Shown here piece after piece: positions 6,833 through 16,392 of a DNA stretch of 64,000 bases. The notes under the pieces were generated by a model that worked only from the letters and a program-made list of their open reading frames with translations, was not told where the DNA came from and did not search any database. The stretch is from the NCBI RefSeq assembly GCF_010020825.1, contig NZ_JAACJE010000001.1, forward strand, positions 1,302,001 to 1,366,000, given 5' to 3'. The position numbers were made by a program, and so were the translations under genes. The stretch's first letter is position 1. Every line of letters begins with the position of its first letter. Source of the stretch: Acidovorax sp. 210-6. GTDB lineage: Bacteria; Pseudomonadota; Gammaproteobacteria; Burkholderiales; Burkholderiaceae_C.

Positions 6833-9411
6833 AGCGCATGCCCCCGCTGGCGCAGCAGCTCGGTGATCGCCTCGTCGATCGACAGGCCCTGGGCGCGCAG
6901 TGCGTCGATGGGGGCGTTGTCCTCCAGCTTGTTCGAGAACAGAAGGTGCGTGGCCGGGTCCAGGATGTTGCGCGCCACCCCTTCGCCGACGGGCGAGGAG
7001 ATGTAGACCTCCGAGAACGCGCCGGCCTCGGTGCGCAGCGAGTTGAGCAGGCGCTTCTTGGGCTCGTCCATCGACAGGCGGGCCTTGCGGTCCAGCATCT
7101 CGATCGATTCGGGCTTCTGGCGCAGCAGGAAGACCCAGTCCGAGCAGGCGAACGCCGCCTCCATCTGGGCCGACCCGTAGTAATCGTCGGCGCTCTGCGT
7201 GGCCGTGCCGAGGGCGCCGCCATACTTGCGCGCACGCCGGGCTGCCTCCTCGACCACAGCGGCCTTGATCGGGTCGTCGGCGCCGATGTCGCCCAACTGC
7301 TGCTTCAGCTCATCGATGAAGAGCACCTTGCGCCGGTTGCGCGTGAGGTACATCTCCCCCGTGATCTGGTGCAGCAGGAGGATGTTGACGACCGCGTGCA
7401 GGTCCGGGCGGCGCTTGAGTTCCTCATTCTCGATGACGATGAAATCGTTGCTGAAATCGACGTTGGCCCGGCCCTCGAAGAAGCGCTCGTACTGCCCACC
7501 CTTGGCATAGGGATTGAGCATGATGGCGAGATCCCGGATGCGCGGATCTCCCCGGACGCCCAGCTCCTCGATGGTCCCGGTCTTGAAGGCGTCGCGCAGG
7601 CCCGTGATCGTGAGGTCCCTGCCGTGCTCGCGCCAGAGCTTGAGGATCATGGCCGAGATGGCCTTGCGCTGGACCTCGTCCAGCGAATGCTGCATCGAGC
7701 ACATCTTGCTGATGCCCGGCACCAGCATGTCGATGTCCTCGTTGATGTCGTGCACGATGGTGAACGGGTTCAGGCAGATGTCCACATCGGGCCGGAATTC
7801 GATGTACGTTCCCTTGGCCTTGCGGCAGAGCTTCTCGAAGCTGCGCCCGAGGTCCAGCATCCAGACCTTGGCGCCAATCGCGCGGTAGGACCACGCGAGC
7901 TCGTTCATCAGCACGGACTTGCCGCTGCCCGGCGCGCCGATGATCGCGAAGTTGTAGTTGCCGAGATCGTTGTCGAAGAGGTCCAGCGTCATGATCTGGC
8001 CGCGCCGGCCGCCGAACACCAGGGCCGGGGTGCGGGTGCCGCGCCATTCCGCGATCAACGGCGCCATGTGGATCGCGTTGGCCATGGTCTTGCGCGTGAC
8101 GCGGCGCATCTTGGACAGGTCCTTGTGCATGCGCGGCGTCAGCGTCATGGGCAGGCTCGCGAGCAGGGCCTGGCGGTGCATGTAGGCGTCGGCGTTGAGC
8201 TGGAATCCGCGCGCGCGCCAGATCGCATTGGCTGCCTCGTGCGCCGAGGCGGCCTTGTCCGGCTGGGTGAAGATCGCGAGCTGGTGGTACAGGCTCACGA
8301 GATTGCCGCCGGTGTCCAGCGCATTGGCCGCCGCGGACCAGTCGTCGAGCTTCTTCCTCACATCCGGCATCACGTCGGCCATCCTGCTCTTGGCGTTCTG
8401 CGTGGCGCGCACGTGGTTCGCCGTGACCACCGACTTAGTGACGTTCGGATCGAGGATGTGCACCCCCAGCGTGATCAGGAACGGCGCGCTGTACTGCAGG
8501 GCCGGCTGCATCAGGTCACCAATGAGCGAACCCATCTGCCACAACGCGAACCGCTCGGGGAACGACTTGATGGAGTAGAAGCGCGCTTCCAGCATTTCCT
8601 CGCTCGTGCCCTTCCAGAACGTGATGCCCGACGGATGCGGATCCTGGACGGTGTCGAAGTCCACGATCTGGTCGCGGATCTCGCGCCCGTCGTCGTAATG
8701 CAGCCAGCGGTCGTCGTCGGCGTTCAGGTCCTCGGCGTCCGAATGGGCGATCCGGTCCGGGTTGGTGAACAGGGCGCACCAGTTGATCAGGTCGGCCGCG
8801 TCGCACACGCGGTTGGGCAGCATGGCCGAGCGCAGGGTCGCGGCCATCGAGTCGCGCAGCGTCAGCAGCGCGTCGCGGCGGTTGAGGTCCGCGGCGCTGC
8901 CCGGGAAGGACACGCTCAGCATGAGCCGGAAGTCCCGCAAGGTGTAGTGGAAGCCTGCGGTGAGCGAGGCCTTCGTGCCGCGCAGCAGGTGCTGCACGCG
9001 CTGGCGCGCGAGCCTGCGGAACAGGTTCTCGTTGGGCACCGGCCGGCCAAAGGGCCGCGCCTTCTCGGCCTGGTCCTCGTCCTCGATACGCAGGTTGGTG
9101 TACTGGCGCAGCTGCTGGCGGATGTGCGGCGAGGCGAACAGGTGGAACTGCAGGCCGGTGCCGGGCGGGCAGTTGGCGTACAGCGAGACCAGCACCTCGG
9201 ACATGCGCTCGTCGGCGCCCGACTGCGGCATCACCTCGAGAAGGAAGCCCATCCCTTCGCGATTGACGAAGATCTTCTCCTCGGCCAGGTAGGCGGAATA
9301 GGGCAGCCAGCTCGCGAACTGCTCGGCCGGGATGTCGGCCGGCATCCCGAAGGGAAACAGGGGGGCGGCGTGGCGTTCGCCGTGACGTGCTTCGGTGGAA
9401 GGCAGGCGCAT
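6829..9411 (-). CDS. traC: TraC, type IV secretion ATPase (VirB4 family)
   Basis: The product is 860 aa (F TraC is 875). ATG 9411 is chosen because the family homology begins close by (P-L-F-P-F-G-M-P, then F-A-S-W-L-P-Y). The frame is open to 10011, but there it runs through traV. Walker A G-A-P-G-S-G-K-S lies near residue 490 and Walker B VLFIDELKQQ near residue 695. The N-terminal half has the TraC-F-IV domain. It is a cytoplasmic, membrane-associated ATPase that drives pilin assembly. It lies 7 bases after traV. Confidence 0.96.
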   Translation of the reverse strand: MRLPSTEARHGERHAAPLFPFGMPADIPAEQFASWLPYSAYLAEEKIFVNREGMGFLLEVMPQSGADERMSEVLVSLYANCPPGTGLQFHLFASPHIRQQLRQYTNLRIEDEDQAEKARPFGRPVPNENLFRRLARQRVQHLLRGTKASLTAGFHYTLRDFRLMLSVSFPGSAADLNRRDALLTLRDSMAATLRSAMLPNRVCDAADLINWCALFTNPDRIAHSDAEDLNADDDRWLHYDDGREIRDQIVDFDTVQDPHPSGITFWKGTSEEMLEARFYSIKSFPERFALWQMGSLIGDLMQPALQYSAPFLITLGVHILDPNVTKSVVTANHVRATQNAKSRMADVMPDVRKKLDDWSAAANALDTGGNLVSLYHQLAIFTQPDKAASAHEAANAIWRARGFQLNADAYMHRQALLASLPMTLTPRMHKDLSKMRRVTRKTMANAIHMAPLIAEWRGTRTPALVFGGRRGQIMTLDLFDNDLGNYNFAIIGAPGSGKSVLMNELAWSYRAIGAKVWMLDLGRSFEKLCRKAKGTYIEFRPDVDICLNPFTIVHDINEDIDMLVPGISKMCSMQHSLDEVQRKAISAMILKLWREHGRDLTITGLRDAFKTGTIEELGVRGDPRIRDLAIMLNPYAKGGQYERFFEGRANVDFSNDFIVIENEELKRRPDLHAVVNILLLHQITGEMYLTRNRRKVLFIDELKQQLGDIGADDPIKAAVVEEAARRARKYGGALGTATQSADDYYGSAQMEAAFACSDWVFLLRQKPESIEMLDRKARLSMDEPKKRLLNSLRTEAGAFSEVYISSPVGEGVARNILDPATHLLFSNKLEDNAPIDALRAQGLSIDEAITELLRQRGHAL

Positions 9412-9418
9412 GGCGGCC

Positions 9419-10090
9419 TCACTGCGGTCGTGGCCCCGTGCCGGCCGGCGGTGGGCGCAGCAGCGGGAAGGAATTGAACGGCGCGGGGCGTTGCAGCGCG
9501 CTCTCTGCGGCGCCCGCCGGCCCGGCCTCCGCGGGTATCGGCCCGGCACCCGGCTCGGTGGTGCCGGAGGGGGTTGCGGGCACGGCGGGCGGGGGGCGCA
9601 GCGGCGCGTACTGGTCGCGGATGCGCTGGCGCACGTGGTCGATCTGCCAGCGACCGGCATCGACCTGGACGTAGACGAAGCCCTGGTCCCAGAGGTCGCC
9701 GTCCGCATCCTCCCACGGCTTGGTCCACAGCCGCAGCACCCGCGCCTCGGATCGCAGCGCCATGCCGGGCACGCCGCCGGCGGCGTCGATCGCGGGCGCG
9801 GCGGCCGCGAATGGTTGGCGGGGCGGTGCGGCGGCGGCCGGGACAGCGTCAGGAGCCCTGGCCTTGGCGCGGGAGGTGGACGGCTCGCCCGGCGCGGTGG
9901 CGGAGGCCCGCTGGCTCGGCAGGTTCTCGTGCAGGGCGTTGACGTAGGTTCCCGACACCGACTCGCAGGCCACCCCATCGGGGGCCGCGCAGGCGTACTT
10001 GGATCCGCCACTAAGCCCCGACATGTTGACGCACCCGGCCAGGGGGATCAGCGCGGCGAACGCACCGAGGTGCAGCGGCCGGGTCCTCAT
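9419..10090 (-). CDS. traV: TraV outer-membrane lipoprotein (VirB7-like)
   Basis: The product is 223 aa; ATG 10090 overlaps the dsbC stop as ATGA. The lipobox L-I-P-L-A-G-C gives a lipidated Cys near residue 20, followed by [22 protein letters not shown], typical of TraV with its two conserved Cys, then S-V-S-G-T-Y. The central part is Ala/Pro-rich. The second half has R[16 protein letters not shown], also a TraV signature. With TraK and TraB it forms the outer-membrane core complex. Confidence 0.93.
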   Translation of the reverse strand: MRTRPLHLGAFAALIPLAGCVNMSGLSGGSKYACAAPDGVACESVSGTYVNALHENLPSQRASATAPGEPSTSRAKARAPDAVPAAAAPPRQPFAAAAPAIDAAGGVPGMALRSEARVLRLWTKPWEDADGDLWDQGFVYVQVDAGRWQIDHVRQRIRDQYAPLRPPPAVPATPSGTTEPGAGPIPAEAGPAGAAESALQRPAPFNSFPLLRPPPAGTGPRPQ

Positions 10091-10935
10091 GGCCGTGCGC
10101 CCGCCGTGCCGGACTTCGTACCGGCCACCTTCGCGGCCTCCGCGAACCTGGCCTCCAGCGCGGTGCGCCCGATGTAGCCGTCCGTGCGGATGCCGTCGGC
10201 CCAGATCAGCGTCGGCGTACCCTGCACGCCCAGGCGGCGGGCCAGCTCGAGGTTGCGCCCGATGGGGTGGTCGCAGTGCGCGTCGGACCGCAGCAGGCTG
10301 GCGTCCGCCTGCAGCATCCACTGGCGCCAGGCGCGCTCGCGGTCGGCGGCGCACCAGATCGCGATCGGACGGGCCTCGCCCTGGAAGGGCAGGAGAAAGG
10401 TGTAGACCGTGACGTCGTCGATGCTGGCGAGCTCGGGCTCGAGCTGCTTGCAATAGATGCAGTTGGGATCGCTGAAGACCGCGACCTTGCGCCCCCCGTT
10501 CCCGTGCACCGTCCGGATCGCGTCGGCCAGCGGCAGCTGCTCCAGGGAGACGGTTGCCACCGTTCGAGACACCGGCTCGGACGGCCCGCCCGGGCCGGTG
10601 CTGCGCTGCGCGATCCGCGGGCCCGTGATGTCGCGCATGTCTTGCGTGTCGAAGAGGCGGCCGAAGACGAAGAAGCGCGGGTTGGCCGCCGGCACATAGG
10701 CGACGTTGCCGTTCATCCAGACCTCGTAGAGCCCTTCGACGTCGGTACGCGACACCTCGGTGAACTGCGTGCCGGGGTGCGCCTTGCGCAGCGCAGCGAG
10801 GAGCCGGGCCTCCTCGGGCGTCGCGGCGTTGCCGGCCGGCAGGGCGGCGAGCAGCGCCGCACACAGTGCGGCCTCAAAAAGCAATGCGGCGGTGCGCGAG
10901 CGGCGCAGGCGCACGGGTTCAGTAGTTGCCATCAT
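10087..10935 (-). CDS. dsbC: DsbC-family thiol:disulfide interchange protein
   Basis: The product is 282 aa with an uncertain start (ATG-ATG at 10935/10932), overlapping the end of traB by about 17 bases. A signal peptide ([16 protein letters not shown]) is followed by the DsbC dimerisation domain and the thioredoxin fold with the active site C159-I-Y-C162 ([17 protein letters not shown]). A cis-Pro region ([12 protein letters not shown]) is present. It isomerises disulfides in periplasmic proteins. Its place in the transfer operon suggests service to TraN, TraU and TraV. The same insertion of dsbC between traB and traV is known from SXT/R391 and IncA/C elements. Confidence 0.94.
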   Translation of the reverse strand: MMATTEPVRLRRSRTAALLFEAALCAALLAALPAGNAATPEEARLLAALRKAHPGTQFTEVSRTDVEGLYEVWMNGNVAYVPAANPRFFVFGRLFDTQDMRDITGPRIAQRSTGPGGPSEPVSRTVATVSLEQLPLADAIRTVHGNGGRKVAVFSDPNCIYCKQLEPELASIDDVTVYTFLLPFQGEARPIAIWCAADRERAWRQWMLQADASLLRSDAHCDHPIGRNLELARRLGVQGTPTLIWADGIRTDGYIGRTALEARFAEAAKVAGTKSGTAGARP

Positions 10936-12340
10936 CGGTGGCCTCCAGGTAGCGGGTTTCGGGGGAGGGGGAGGGGCCGGCGGTGGGCCCGGCCATGGCG
11001 GTCATCGGCACGTCGATGCGCACGCCCTTGGTGATCACCACGTCGATCTGGCGGCCGGCGTCCACCTCGATGACGGGGAAGGTGTTCTCGGCCAGCTTGA
11101 TGTAGTACTGGGCGAGGCGGTCCAGCGCCTTGCCCACGCCCTGGCCCAGTCCAGCGCGGTAGGCGTCCGCGTTGCTGTCGGCGCTGGCGATCGTCCCCAG
11201 GGCCGAGGTGCTGTAGGTGGTGTTGGCGGTGGACAGTCCCTGGCCGATGCCGCTGACCACACCTGCCAGCAGGGCGTTGGCGAGCATCTGCCCTTGCTTG
11301 GTCACGAGGCGGCCGCGCATGCCGACCTTGCCGTCCTCGCCGTAGACGCTGCCCTGGATGCGCACCTCCAGCGTCGCGCCGTCGGCGCGCACGCAGGACA
11401 GGTTCTCGGTGCGCAGGTACGCGCGCTCGGAGCTGATGTCGCCGTAGCCGGCGGCGACCACGAAGCACTCGCGGTACTCGCCACGGAACCGGTTGGGAAG
11501 CACCGAGTTGTCCGAGAGACGGATCAGCACGGGATGCGGGTTGCTCTGCGACTGTCCGCCCGTGGGTGCGTCCAGGCCTCCGAGCAGGATTCCCCGCGTG
11601 AAGCTCACGGGCAGGAAGGTCGAGACGGTCTTCTGCGTGCTGGAGGACGCGCCTGGCGCGCCGTCTCGGGCAGCCTGTCCATCCCCGCTGCCGGTGGCCA
11701 CCGCGCGGGACCGGTCCACCAGAGTGACGCGCGAGATGGTCGGCGTGGGAGGCACGGGAGGCGTGGGCGGCTGCAGGCTGGGCGCGCCGGCGGGCATCGC
11801 GCCTGCCCCCGCAGCCGACGGCGCCGGGGGCGGCGGCAGGCTCGCAGCAGGCGGCATGGCGACCGGGCTCGCCGGCGCGGGCGGCGGTGGCGGCGGCGCG
11901 GGTGGCGCAGGAGGGGGCGCGGCCGGGGGCTGCTGGTTCGCGGTCAGGCGCTTCTCCAACTCCGCGAAGCGCTGCATCGTCCGCCCCTCGAAGGCCTGGC
12001 GCTCCTTGTTGAGCCGGTTCTGCTCGTCGCGCTCGGTCTCGTACTGCGCGAGCTTGCGGCCCGCGGTGCCGACCCACTGGTCGAGCGGGTTGACCTGCGC
12101 GCCCGGCGGCAGCACGCCGATGTTGGTGACGTCGCCTGGCTGCACCTGGGGAGCGCTGCCGCCGCGCGGCTGCGGCCCCGGCCCGGCGAAGCTGAAGATC
12201 AGCCAGAGCAGTCCGATGCCGGCCGCGAGGATTGCGCCCAGCAGGGCGTACTGCCGCTGGCGCGGCGAGAAGCGGTCCATCAGTCCGCGCACGGCGTAGC
12301 CGGGCGGGCGGCCGCCCGGGGGCATGGAGGGCGCGTTCAT
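10919..12340 (-). CDS. traB: TraB, VirB10-like T4SS core protein
   Basis: The product is 473 aa (F TraB is 475). ATG 12340 overlaps the traK stop as ATGA. Order of parts: short cytoplasmic tail; membrane helix around residues 30-50 ([20 protein letters not shown]); charged coiled-coil with [20 protein letters not shown]; a long Pro/Ala-rich linker; then the C-terminal VirB10/TraB domain with [28 protein letters not shown] and KGQ-like loops. It spans inner and outer membrane and links TraK/TraV to the inner complex. The frame is open upstream to 13009, which is traK antisense-like coding and is not used. Confidence 0.95.
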   Translation of the reverse strand: MNAPSMPPGGRPPGYAVRGLMDRFSPRQRQYALLGAILAAGIGLLWLIFSFAGPGPQPRGGSAPQVQPGDVTNIGVLPPGAQVNPLDQWVGTAGRKLAQYETERDEQNRLNKERQAFEGRTMQRFAELEKRLTANQQPPAAPPPAPPAPPPPPPAPASPVAMPPAASLPPPPAPSAAGAGAMPAGAPSLQPPTPPVPPTPTISRVTLVDRSRAVATGSGDGQAARDGAPGASSSTQKTVSTFLPVSFTRGILLGGLDAPTGGQSQSNPHPVLIRLSDNSVLPNRFRGEYRECFVVAAGYGDISSERAYLRTENLSCVRADGATLEVRIQGSVYGEDGKVGMRGRLVTKQGQMLANALLAGVVSGIGQGLSTANTTYSTSALGTIASADSNADAYRAGLGQGVGKALDRLAQYYIKLAENTFPVIEVDAGRQIDVVITKGVRIDVPMTAMAGPTAGPSPSPETRYLEATDDGNY

Positions 12341-13341
12341 CGTTCGCCTCCCCGCCGGATCACGTAGACGCTGGTGCTCTCGCCCGGCCGCAGGCTGTGG
12401 TGCTCGATCGCCACGCCGACGGTCTCGCCGCCGGCGCGGCTGTCGGGGCGGTCGAATTCCTGCTCGGCCAGCACCATCGGCGCCGCGCTGACGTTCTGGA
12501 GCAGGTACTTCTCGCCGGTCAGGCCCCGGCCCTCGTACTGGCGCAGCAGCGTGAGGCGTGCCTCGGCCCAGAGCTGGACCGGGCGGGAGCGCTCCTCGAC
12601 CCGGACGTCCGGCGGCACGCGGTCGGACGCCATGGCCACCAGCAGCGCCTTCATCGCGCGCACGTGGCTGGGCGCGGGGCCCGAGGGGGCGGCCTCGGCG
12701 GCGGCCGGGCGCAGCGCGCGCGGCGTCTTGTCGCGGATGACGATGGTGTCTGCGGGCGTGTCCGAGCGGCGCAGCAGCAAGGTGTAGGTGGCGGAGGCCG
12801 AGGCCACGAAGAGGTTGATCGGCTGGGCCGCATCGCCGACCGGGCGGATGTAGATTTCGCCCTTGTCGCGATCGCACTCGACGATGACCTCCCCGGCCGG
12901 ATTGACCGCGGGCGATGAGAACGCACCCGCGGGGGAGAGTCCGGGCGTGGCGGAGGGCGAGCCGGGCGAGGCTGGCGGTGCGGAAGCGGGCATCGGCGGG
13001 CCGCCGCAATGGCTGGAATGGATGTTGCCGAACACGTCGGTGATCGGCGTGCCCTCGATGCGGATGCGCGTGGGCTCCTTCAACGACACGATGGCCTCGG
13101 CGGCGACGCCGTCGCTCGCCTCGACGACCTGCAGCGCATGGGCATGCAGCCCGAAGGACAGGGCCGTGACGAGGAGGATCCGCCGCGCGGCGGGAGGCAG
13201 TCGCTTCCAGCGCTCGCGTGTCGGCGGCAAGGGCACGCGTGCTGGCGCGGTTGCGGCGCGCGCGGCCGGGCCTGCGCCGCCGACGGCGCGGCGGGCCACG
13301 GGCAGGCGCAGTGGCGTGCGCGCGGTGTCACTTGACCGCAT
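12337..13341 (-). CDS. traK: TraK, VirB9-like secretin-like core protein
   Basis: The product is 334 aa from ATG 13341, which has GGAGG six bases upstream and overlaps traE by 14 bases. The first 55 or so residues are a basic, Ala/Pro-rich extension before a signal-peptide-like core (RRILLVTALSFGLHAHALQ). A GTG or TTG start inside this region is therefore possible. The mature part has V-x-A-S-D-G and F-G-N-I, then an insert rich in Pro/Ser, and a C-terminal TraK domain ending in Y-V-I-R-R-G-G-E-R. It forms the outer-membrane core with TraB and TraV. F TraK is 242 aa, so this version is long. Confidence 0.88.
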   Translation of the reverse strand: MRSSDTARTPLRLPVARRAVGGAGPAARAATAPARVPLPPTRERWKRLPPAARRILLVTALSFGLHAHALQVVEASDGVAAEAIVSLKEPTRIRIEGTPITDVFGNIHSSHCGGPPMPASAPPASPGSPSATPGLSPAGAFSSPAVNPAGEVIVECDRDKGEIYIRPVGDAAQPINLFVASASATYTLLLRRSDTPADTIVIRDKTPRALRPAAAEAAPSGPAPSHVRAMKALLVAMASDRVPPDVRVEERSRPVQLWAEARLTLLRQYEGRGLTGEKYLLQNVSAAPMVLAEQEFDRPDSRAGGETVGVAIEHHSLRPGESTSVYVIRRGGER

Positions 13342-13894
13342 AGGGCACCTCCTTGAATCCGATGACGTGCATGCGAGCGCCGGCATGACCGAAGTCGATG
13401 CGGTAGGCCTTGAGTTCGTTGGCGGTCTCGTAGCCGTTCACGAGGGTGCGCAGGCGTCCGCGCACGACCAGCGACTGCGCTTCCTCGCTGGCCACGAGCT
13501 GCTGCGGCGCGAATGCCGTCGCGGCGTTGATGCGCTTGAGGCGCTCCGCCTCGACTTCCTGGCGCGCCTTGAGCGCGCCGTATTGCGCCGGGTCGACGTA
13601 GCCGAGCAGGATGTCCTTCTTCCAGTCGATGGAGCTGGGGGTGACGTCCAGGATCAGCCAGGCGACGAAGCTGCCCATCTGCTCGAGGTACTCGCTCGAT
13701 GCCTGGTCGGCCGTGACCCAGAAGGTCTTGCTCAGCGACGGTGGAACGACCACGGTGCGCACCGTCCCCAGGAGCTGGAGGATGACGATGAGCGCGACGA
13801 ACAAGCCCGCGGCCAGCGCGCCCACGGCCAGGCCCAGTCCCCGGTTGCGCCGGCGTAGCTCCTTGAGGTCGCCGCTGAGTCGCTCGAAGTCCAT
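13328..13894 (-). CDS. traE: TraE pilus assembly protein
   Basis: The product is 188 aa, the same length as F TraE. It has a basic N-terminus and a membrane helix (LGLAVGALAAGLFVALIVIL). The family motifs V-P-P-x-L-x-K-x-F-W-V and Y-L-E-Q-M-G-S-F-V are present, and the C-terminus has the G-x-L-x-T-L-V-N-G sequence. It is an inner-membrane VirB5/VirB8-like assembly factor. It lies 13 bases downstream of traL. Confidence 0.95.
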   Translation of the reverse strand: MDFERLSGDLKELRRRNRGLGLAVGALAAGLFVALIVILQLLGTVRTVVVPPSLSKTFWVTADQASSEYLEQMGSFVAWLILDVTPSSIDWKKDILLGYVDPAQYGALKARQEVEAERLKRINAATAFAPQQLVASEEAQSLVVRGRLRTLVNGYETANELKAYRIDFGHAGARMHVIGFKEVPYAVK

Positions 13895-13907
13895 GGTGCG
13901 CCTCGGC

Positions 13908-14207
13908 TCAGCCGACCATCCGGCGGAGATGGGACGGCGGCGTCACGCGCATCGACGTCGCCGGGTTGGTCGGCAGGTGCCAGTAGAGCCAGTGGAGGGC
14001 GAACGCGGGGTGCTTGTCCGCCTTGAGGCGCGATATCCAGCGCGAGATGGCGAACCCGGCGGCCATGCAGACCGCGAACGCCACCTTGCTCGACGACAGG
14101 TAGCCGACGAAGAACATGAACACGATGGGCGCGGCGACGTCCACGTCCCAGAAGCCCAGCTTCCAGCTGTCGTCGAGACGCCGCGGGATGTAGGTGTCCG
14201 CTTGCAT
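13908..14207 (-). CDS. traL: TraL pilus assembly protein
   Basis: The product is 99 aa (F TraL is 91). It starts YIPRRLDDSWKLGFWDVDV, close to the conserved TraL opening Y-I-P-x-x-L-D-x-P. A hydrophobic segment (PIVFMFFVGYLSSSKVAFAV) follows, then the HWLYWHLP box. It is VirB3-like and inner-membrane located. It lies 30 bases after traA. Confidence 0.93.
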   Translation of the reverse strand: MQADTYIPRRLDDSWKLGFWDVDVAAPIVFMFFVGYLSSSKVAFAVCMAAGFAISRWISRLKADKHPAFALHWLYWHLPTNPATSMRVTPPSHLRRMVG

Positions 14208-14237
14208 GGGGGCCTCCGGAATCGGGTGCGCCGGGGC

Positions 14238-14600
14238 TCAGACGACCGCGCCCATGATCGCGCCGGCGATCACCAAGCCGACCGCCGCGAAAATGGCCAG
14301 GCCGACATAAAAAAGGACGGGGCCGAAGTTGCGCAGCGCCGACAGCGAGATCAGCGCGACCACGAAGCCGACGAAGCCCACGAGCGCCTTGATGCCGGGG
14401 CCGAGTTCCGCGATCTGCGTCAATGCGCTGGTGAGCGGCCCGGTGATGCCCGTGAAGGCCACCAGGTCGAGTGCATGGCTCGGGAACGCGAGCGCCAGTC
14501 CCGCGATGGCGAGCGCCAGCAGACAGACGAAGGCGATCAGCTTGCGCGCGGACGAGCGCCGGGCGGCCGGTGCGGGGGCGGAGAGGATGGCGATGCTCAT
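14238..14600 (-). CDS. traA: TraA pilin precursor, F type
   Basis: The product is 120 aa (F TraA is 121). A long basic leader (MSIAILSAPAPAARRSSARK) with a hydrophobic core ends at P-S-H-A, the likely cleavage site near residue 43. This gives a mature pilin of about 77 aa starting LDLVAFTG. Two hydrophobic helices (GIKALVGFVGFVVALISL and FYVGLAIFAAVGLVIAGAI) are separated by a short basic loop (RNFG), as in F pilin. The strong AAGGAG ribosome site is consistent with high expression. ATG overlaps the stop of the upstream 67-codon ORF as ATGA. Confidence 0.93.
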   Translation of the reverse strand: MSIAILSAPAPAARRSSARKLIAFVCLLALAIAGLALAFPSHALDLVAFTGITGPLTSALTQIAELGPGIKALVGFVGFVVALISLSALRNFGPVLFYVGLAIFAAVGLVIAGAIMGAVV

Positions 14601-14800
14601 GAAGAACTCCTTTGGAAATGAAGGACTGAGGGACGGGACGGCCGGATGGCGGGCCGGAGGCGCTCGGGCCGCCGGTAGCTGCCGGAGGTGGAGCCGCTGC
14701 GGCGCGGCGCGGTGGAGCCCGCGGGCTCTTCGGGTGGATCCGGGCGAAGGCCGCCGGGGGCCGGCAGCGTCCGGATGGCGTCCGTAGGGCGCGTCCTCAT
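14597..14800 (-). CDS. Small Arg/Pro/Ser-rich ORF between the OmpA gene and traA
   Basis: The ORF is 67 codons. Its ATG (14800) overlaps the OmpA-gene stop as ATGA, and its stop overlaps the traA ATG in the same way. The product (starts MRTRPTDAIRTLPAPGG, ends SVLHFQRSSS) is basic and of low complexity, with no signal peptide or membrane helix and no recognised family. The double coupling suggests it is translated, perhaps only to keep ribosomes running from the OmpA gene to traA. Chance cannot be excluded in a GC-rich genome. Confidence 0.45.
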   Translation of the reverse strand: MRTRPTDAIRTLPAPGGLRPDPPEEPAGSTAPRRSGSTSGSYRRPERLRPAIRPSRPSVLHFQRSSS

Positions 14801-15618
14801 GGGGCGTCCTCCGGATCGGATGCCGAGAGCGTGATCTCGACGCGCCGGTTCGCGAAGCGGCCTTGCGCGGTGTCGTTGCTCGCGGCGTAGCAGCACGCTC
14901 CGGCGGCCTCGATGTCCACGGCCGCCGGCCAGCGCGGGAGGCGGTGGCGCAGGTGGTCGCGCACTGCGCGGGCGCGCGCCATTGCCAGCGCGTCGTTCAC
15001 GGCCTGGGGTCCGGCGCTGTCGGTTCTGCCGACGATGCGAAGCCGGTGCAGCGCTCCGGCCTCCGAGGCCTGGCCGGCAGCGGTGTCCAACTGCGCCCTG
15101 GCCGCCTCGTTCAGCCGTGCGTCGCCGAACGGGAAACGCACGGTCACGGCGATGTCGCCGCGCCGCTGCGGCCTGGCTGCGCCTTCGGGCTCATCCGGTC
15201 TGTCGGGAGATGCGGGGGACGGCTGCGGCGTGGCCGGGACCGCGGTGCCGGCCTCGTGACCCTTCGATGCGGGAGCTTGCTGCGCGGAAGCTTTGCGCGG
15301 CGTCTCCGGCGAGGCGAGGGGCGCAAGCGATGCCGGCCTCGGGCCTTGCTCGGCATCGTGTTGCCGTGCGGGAGCAGCCTGCGCAAGGGTCTTGGGCGTG
15401 ACGCGGGGGCACGCGTCGTCGCTGCACAGCACGAACGGTGCGAAGCGGGCTGTGTCCATCCGGGGGCCGCTTTCCGCCTGCGCGATGCGCAGCGCACCCG
15501 TGTGCGGTGCGGCCGCGGCCGGCGCCGCCGCCGAGGGGGCTGCCGGCGGACGCAGCAGGGCGCAGGCGCAGAGCGCGAGTGCGCCCATGCAGCCGGCGAT
15601 CCAGGTCCCGCACCTCAT
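14797..15618 (-). CDS. OmpA-family lipoprotein of the transfer operon
   Basis: The product is 273 aa; ATG 15618 overlaps the transglycosylase stop as ATGA. The N-terminal C-M-G-A-L-A-L-C-A-C gives probable lipobox cysteines. A variable Ala/Pro-rich middle part precedes a C-terminal OmpA domain: F-P-F-G-D-A-R-L, L-R-I-V-G-R-T-D-S-A-G, ARARAVRDHL and N-R-R-V-E-I. This domain binds peptidoglycan and may anchor the transfer channel to the cell wall. It is coupled to the lytic transglycosylase, so cell-wall opening and anchoring lie together at the start of the operon. Confidence 0.85.
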   Translation of the reverse strand: MRCGTWIAGCMGALALCACALLRPPAAPSAAAPAAAAPHTGALRIAQAESGPRMDTARFAPFVLCSDDACPRVTPKTLAQAAPARQHDAEQGPRPASLAPLASPETPRKASAQQAPASKGHEAGTAVPATPQPSPASPDRPDEPEGAARPQRRGDIAVTVRFPFGDARLNEAARAQLDTAAGQASEAGALHRLRIVGRTDSAGPQAVNDALAMARARAVRDHLRHRLPRWPAAVDIEAAGACCYAASNDTAQGRFANRRVEITLSASDPEDAP

Positions 15619-16226
15619 GGCGCCACCCTCGGGCTGATCCGCACGTGGTAGCGCACGGAGGCCGCCGGGCGGGCCGCCGCTGCGACCGCCGTGCCTGTGC
15701 CCGTGCGCGTGCCGCCAGCGGCGGGACCGCGGGACGGGGACGATTGCGCAGCGACGGCGGCAGCCGGCATGGCGGCCGGTGTCTGCGGCAGCCGGCGGTA
15801 GACCTTCCACGCATACTCCGAACGGGCCCGGGCGCATGCCTCGCCCTTGAGTTGCGAGCACGCGGCGTTGTAGGCGCCTACCGCGTTCCACGTGACGCCG
15901 TGGCGCGCGAACGCATCGGCGAGCAGCCAGGCGCCGACCTGCAGGTTGGTGCAGGGGTCGTACAGATGCGCCTCGGTGATCCCATGGCGCGCGAGCTTCG
16001 GGAGGTGCGAGCTGTTGATCTGCATCAGCCCGATGTCCCGCGTGCCGGTGCGTGCCTGGTGCGTGTTGTTGACCGCGCGCGGATTGAGCCCGGACTCGAC
16101 GCGGGCCACGGCATAGAGAAGGTGGGCGGAGATGCCGTAGCGTTGCGCCGCGACGTCCCAGCACGCGCTCGCCGTGCCCGGCGCGGCGTGCAGCAAGAGT
16201 GCGGCGATGAACGGTAGAGATCGCAT
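15615..16226 (-). CDS. Lytic transglycosylase (SLT domain) of the transfer system
   Basis: The product is 203 aa from ATG 16226 (an in-frame ATG at 16238 would add four residues). A signal peptide (SLPFIAALLLHAAPGTASA) precedes the SLT domain: W-D-V-A-A-Q-R-Y-G-I, V-A-R-V-E-S-G-L-N-P with the catalytic Glu, then G-L-M-Q-I-N and A-V-G-A-Y-N-A. The C-terminal 45 residues are an Ala/Pro-rich tail. It opens peptidoglycan locally for assembly of the T4SS. It is the first gene of the long minus-strand assembly operon; the promoter should lie in 16227-16392. Confidence 0.92.
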   Translation of the reverse strand: MRSLPFIAALLLHAAPGTASACWDVAAQRYGISAHLLYAVARVESGLNPRAVNNTHQARTGTRDIGLMQINSSHLPKLARHGITEAHLYDPCTNLQVGAWLLADAFARHGVTWNAVGAYNAACSQLKGEACARARSEYAWKVYRRLPQTPAAMPAAAVAAQSSPSRGPAAGGTRTGTGTAVAAAARPAASVRYHVRISPRVAP

Positions 16227-16392
16227 GACTTGTCCCATGGATGGCGGTCCGCGCCCCGGGAACCGGAGGCGGAGGCGCGACCGGCGGGGCCGGGCAAGGT
16301 CGGATGCGGGTGGTCAGGATGCGGCGGTGCAGCCTGGCGGAGGGTCGGGCCGGCGGCGGGTCGCGCAGCCGGTCGGGGTCGGTGGCGCGGGG

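Noticed and set aside
6838-9477. 879-codon plus-strand frame opposite traC
   Set aside because: Exact antisense of a conserved ATPase gene; composition (Val/Arg/His/Gly-rich) is typical of mirror frames.
9412-10011. N-terminal extension of traC to 10011
   Set aside because: It runs through traV, is Pro/Arg-rich and is not part of TraC; ATG 9411 fits the family length.
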